A DNA stretch of 64,000 nucleotides from Falsiroseomonas sp051859025 (GTDB lineage Bacteria; Pseudomonadota; Alphaproteobacteria; Acetobacterales; Acetobacteraceae): contig NZ_JBHYGL010000012.1 in assembly GCF_051859025.1 (NCBI RefSeq), positions 248,001 to 312,000 on the forward strand, given 5' to 3'. How positions within the stretch are numbered: position 1 is the stretch's first letter; each line of letters opens with the position of its first letter. Made by a program: the position numbers and the translations under genes. Below the pieces are notes generated by a model. It was not told where the DNA came from and ran no database searches. It worked only from the letters and a program-made list of their open reading frames with translations. Shown in pieces: positions 62,368 through 64,000 of this stretch.

Positions 62368-62503
62368 GGGTTTGCCCTGCGGATCGAGAGCGATCCGCCC
62401 TCAGTCGCCGGCGCTTCGCTTGGCTGCGCCGTATTGCCGGCGGCGGCCATTCGGCCGCTTGCCCGCCGGCGGCGGACGCCACCGTCTCCGACAAGGATTT
62501 GGC

Positions 62504-63604
62504 ATGACCCGGATGGTCAAGGTGCATCGGGTCCCGATGCGCCATCCCGCCGACATGGCGGGGATCGAGGCGCTGTTCGCGGCGCGCGCGGTGGACCCCG
62601 CCCATATCGTCGCGATCCTCGGCAAGACCGAGGGCAATGGCTGCGTCAACGATTTTACGAGAGCCTACGCCGTGAGTGCGCTGGCGACGATGCTGGCGGC
62701 GCATCTCGGCACCACGCCGGCGGTGGTGGCGGAACGCGTGGCGATGGTGATGTCGGGGGGGACTGAGGGGGGCCTCGCGCCCCACTTCATCCTGTTCTCG
62801 GTCACGGAGACGGATGCGGCGCCGACCGGCGCGCTGGCCATCGGCACCGCCTTCACGCCGGAATTCCGGCCGGAGGAGTTGGGGCGGATGGCGCAGGTGG
62901 AGGCGACCGCCGCCGCGGTGCGCGCCGCCATGGCCGATGCGGGCATCGCCGATGTGGCCGATGTCCACTACGTCCAGGTGAAATGCCCCCTGCTGACCAG
63001 CGAACGCATCGCGGAAGCAGAGGCGCGGGGTGCGACCGTCGCGACGCATGACACCTATCGCTCCATGGGCCTGTCGCGCGGGGCCTCGGCGCTCGGCGTC
63101 GCGCTGGCGCTGGGGGAGGTGGCGGCGGAGAAGCTTTCCGATGCCGTGATCGGTGAGGATTTTCGTCTGTGGTCGGGCGTGGCGAGTGCCTCGGCGGGCG
63201 TTGAACTCACGCGGAACGAGGTCGTCGTGCTGGGCAACAGCAAGGCCTGGGCGGGCGGGCTTCGGATCGCGCATGACGTGATGCAGGACGGGATCGATCT
63301 TCCGGCGGTGCAGCGCGCGCTCGCGGCTGCGGGGCTCCAGGCGCCGGGGCAGCTGACGGAAACGCAGCGCGGCAGGCTGGCGGCGCTGCTGGCGAAGGCG
63401 GAGCCGTCCTCCTCCGGGCGCATCCGCGGCAACCGCCACATCATGAACGATGACAGCGACATCAACGCCACGCGCCACGCCCGGGCGCTGGTCGGCGGCG
63501 TCGCCGCGGCGGCGACGGGGCGGACCGACCTGTTCATCTCCGGCGGCGCGGAGCATCAAGGGCCGGATGGCGGCGGGCCCGTCGCCGTGATCGTGGAGTC
63601 CTGA
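62504..63604 (+). CDS. Ring-opening amidohydrolase 2, cyanuric acid amidohydrolase (AtzD-like)
   Basis: 366 residues from ATG 62504 with AAGGA upstream. Three Lys-Ser dyads: K41/S84 (GKTEGNGCVNDFTR, MSGGTEG), K160/S230 (VQVKCPLLT, SGVASASAG) and K298/S346 (AKAEPSSSG, ISGGAEHQG). Spacings (43, 70, 48) match AtzD as I recall it (43, 71, 48). AtzD-like stretches DTYRSMGLSRGASALG and DDSDINATRHARA are present. It hydrolyses a cyclic imide, most likely cyanuric acid to 1-carboxybiuret; barbiturate cannot be excluded. Same operon as allophanate hydrolase, the later enzyme of cyanurate breakdown. The 136 bp before it holds a GCGGCC-ATTC-GGCCGC hairpin. Confidence 0.93.
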   Translation: MTRMVKVHRVPMRHPADMAGIEALFAARAVDPAHIVAILGKTEGNGCVNDFTRAYAVSALATMLAAHLGTTPAVVAERVAMVMSGGTEGGLAPHFILFSVTETDAAPTGALAIGTAFTPEFRPEELGRMAQVEATAAAVRAAMADAGIADVADVHYVQVKCPLLTSERIAEAEARGATVATHDTYRSMGLSRGASALGVALALGEVAAEKLSDAVIGEDFRLWSGVASASAGVELTRNEVVVLGNSKAWAGGLRIAHDVMQDGIDLPAVQRALAAAGLQAPGQLTETQRGRLAALLAKAEPSSSGRIRGNRHIMNDDSDINATRHARALVGGVAAAATGRTDLFISGGAEHQGPDGGGPVAVIVES

Positions 63605-63606
63605 CC

Positions 63607-64000
63607 ATGCGTCCCGAACAACGCCTGCGCTACGCGGCACCTCAGGACCGGCCGCCGACCGCGCTGCCGAATGGGGCGGAACTCGCGATCTGGCCCGTCG
63701 TGAATGTCGAGCACTGGCTGATCGACAACCCCATGCCGCGGCAGGTCCTCAGCCCGCCGACCGGGGCGGCGCTGCTGCCGGATGTCGCCAATTGGGCCTG
63801 GCATGAATACGGGATGCGCGTCGGGTTCTGGCGTTTCCTCGACGCCTTCGCGAAGCGCGGCATCCGCCCGACGCTGTCGATCAACGGCAATGTCTGCAAC
63901 GAATATCCTCGCGTGGCCCAGGCCGCCCACGATGCCGGCTGGGAATTCATGGGCCATGGCTTCGTGCAGGTGCCGACGCACCGGGAGCCCGACCAGCGCG
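63607..64000 (+). CDS. Polysaccharide-deacetylase-family protein, PuuE allantoinase-like (3' end cut)
   Basis: 131 residues visible, continuing past the window. The N-terminal part WHEYGMRVGFWRFLDAFAKR, then IRPTLSINGNVCNEYP and AAHDAGWEFMGHGF, follow the pattern of PuuE-type metal-independent allantoinases and related NodB-homology hydrolases. It begins 3 bp after the ring-opening amidohydrolase 2 stop, so it is co-transcribed. It could hydrolyse the ring-opened product or another cyclic ureide; this is inference. Confidence 0.82.
   Translation, partial: MRPEQRLRYAAPQDRPPTALPNGAELAIWPVVNVEHWLIDNPMPRQVLSPPTGAALLPDVANWAWHEYGMRVGFWRFLDAFAKRGIRPTLSINGNVCNEYPRVAQAAHDAGWEFMGHGFVQVPTHREPDQR

Overview
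The window is a GC-rich (about 70% G+C), gene-dense stretch of an alphaproteobacterial genome, most like Rhodospirillales/Acetobacteraceae of the Roseomonas type. I base this on codon use, short operons joined by ATGA and GTGA overlaps, Bug-family (tripartite tricarboxylate) binding proteins, a urt-ure block, and many NMT1/THI5/taurine-type ABC transporters. I see no rRNA, tRNA, CRISPR array, transposase or phage gene. It looks like a chromosomal catabolic region. 63 protein genes are annotated; the first and last are cut by the window edges.

Layout. 1-5796 (-): enoyl-CoA hydratase, CaiB/BaiF CoA-transferase, FAD oxidoreductase and ABC transporter A. 5968-10359 (+): an amidohydrolase of the chlorohydrolase/deaminase superfamily, a VOC protein and ABC transporter B. 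10363-11514 (-): FAD monooxygenase. 11580-12644 (+): ring-opening amidohydrolase 1. 12676-19926 (-): one operon with a three-subunit molybdenum hydroxylase and ABC transporter C. 20064-21096: nucleoside deoxyribosyltransferase and a MarR regulator. 21145-29259 (-): a hydrolase operon (two M20-type enzymes, an M28-like protein, SDR, Bug binding protein, SLC13 carrier). 29383-37678: MmgE/PrpD, a flavin monooxygenase, and a TRAP transporter followed by Bug and family-5 binding proteins. 37777-43154 (-): urea transporter urtABCDE. 43459-49506 (+): ureDABCEFG, hupE/ureJ and a VOC gene. 49642-57861: oxidoreductases, AdhC-type dehydrogenase, a secreted DUF4189 protein, an amino-acid binding protein and a GntR regulator. 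58048-64000 (+): an allophanate hydrolase split into two proteins, ABC transporter D, an AtzD-like ring-opening amidohydrolase and a PuuE-like polysaccharide deacetylase (cut).

How the genes may work together. The recurring theme is nitrogen recovery from cyclic ureides, pyrimidines or s-triazines. Transporters take up a heterocycle. Hydrolases or the Mo-hydroxylase convert it to a 2,4-dioxo or trioxo ring. The ring-opening amidohydrolases (cyanuric acid hydrolase/barbiturase family) open it. Allophanate hydrolase and urease release ammonia. Individual functions are family-level assignments; the joint pathway is inference.

The most striking non-coding observation is a set of sequences matching the sigma-54 consensus (TGGCACG-N4-TTGCW) upstream of five of these operons, all in the correct orientation: 12/12 at 7319, 11/12 before urtA, before the FAD monooxygenase and before allophanate hydrolase, and 10/12 before transporter A. 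This suggests that dispersed operons form one RpoN-controlled nitrogen-scavenging regulon. Other notable points are a pair of palindromic repeats that supply the stop codons of two convergent genes, a cUUCGg hairpin between urtA and urtB, a repeated 10-bp candidate GntR operator, and an M28-family protein lacking the catalytic Glu-Glu pair.
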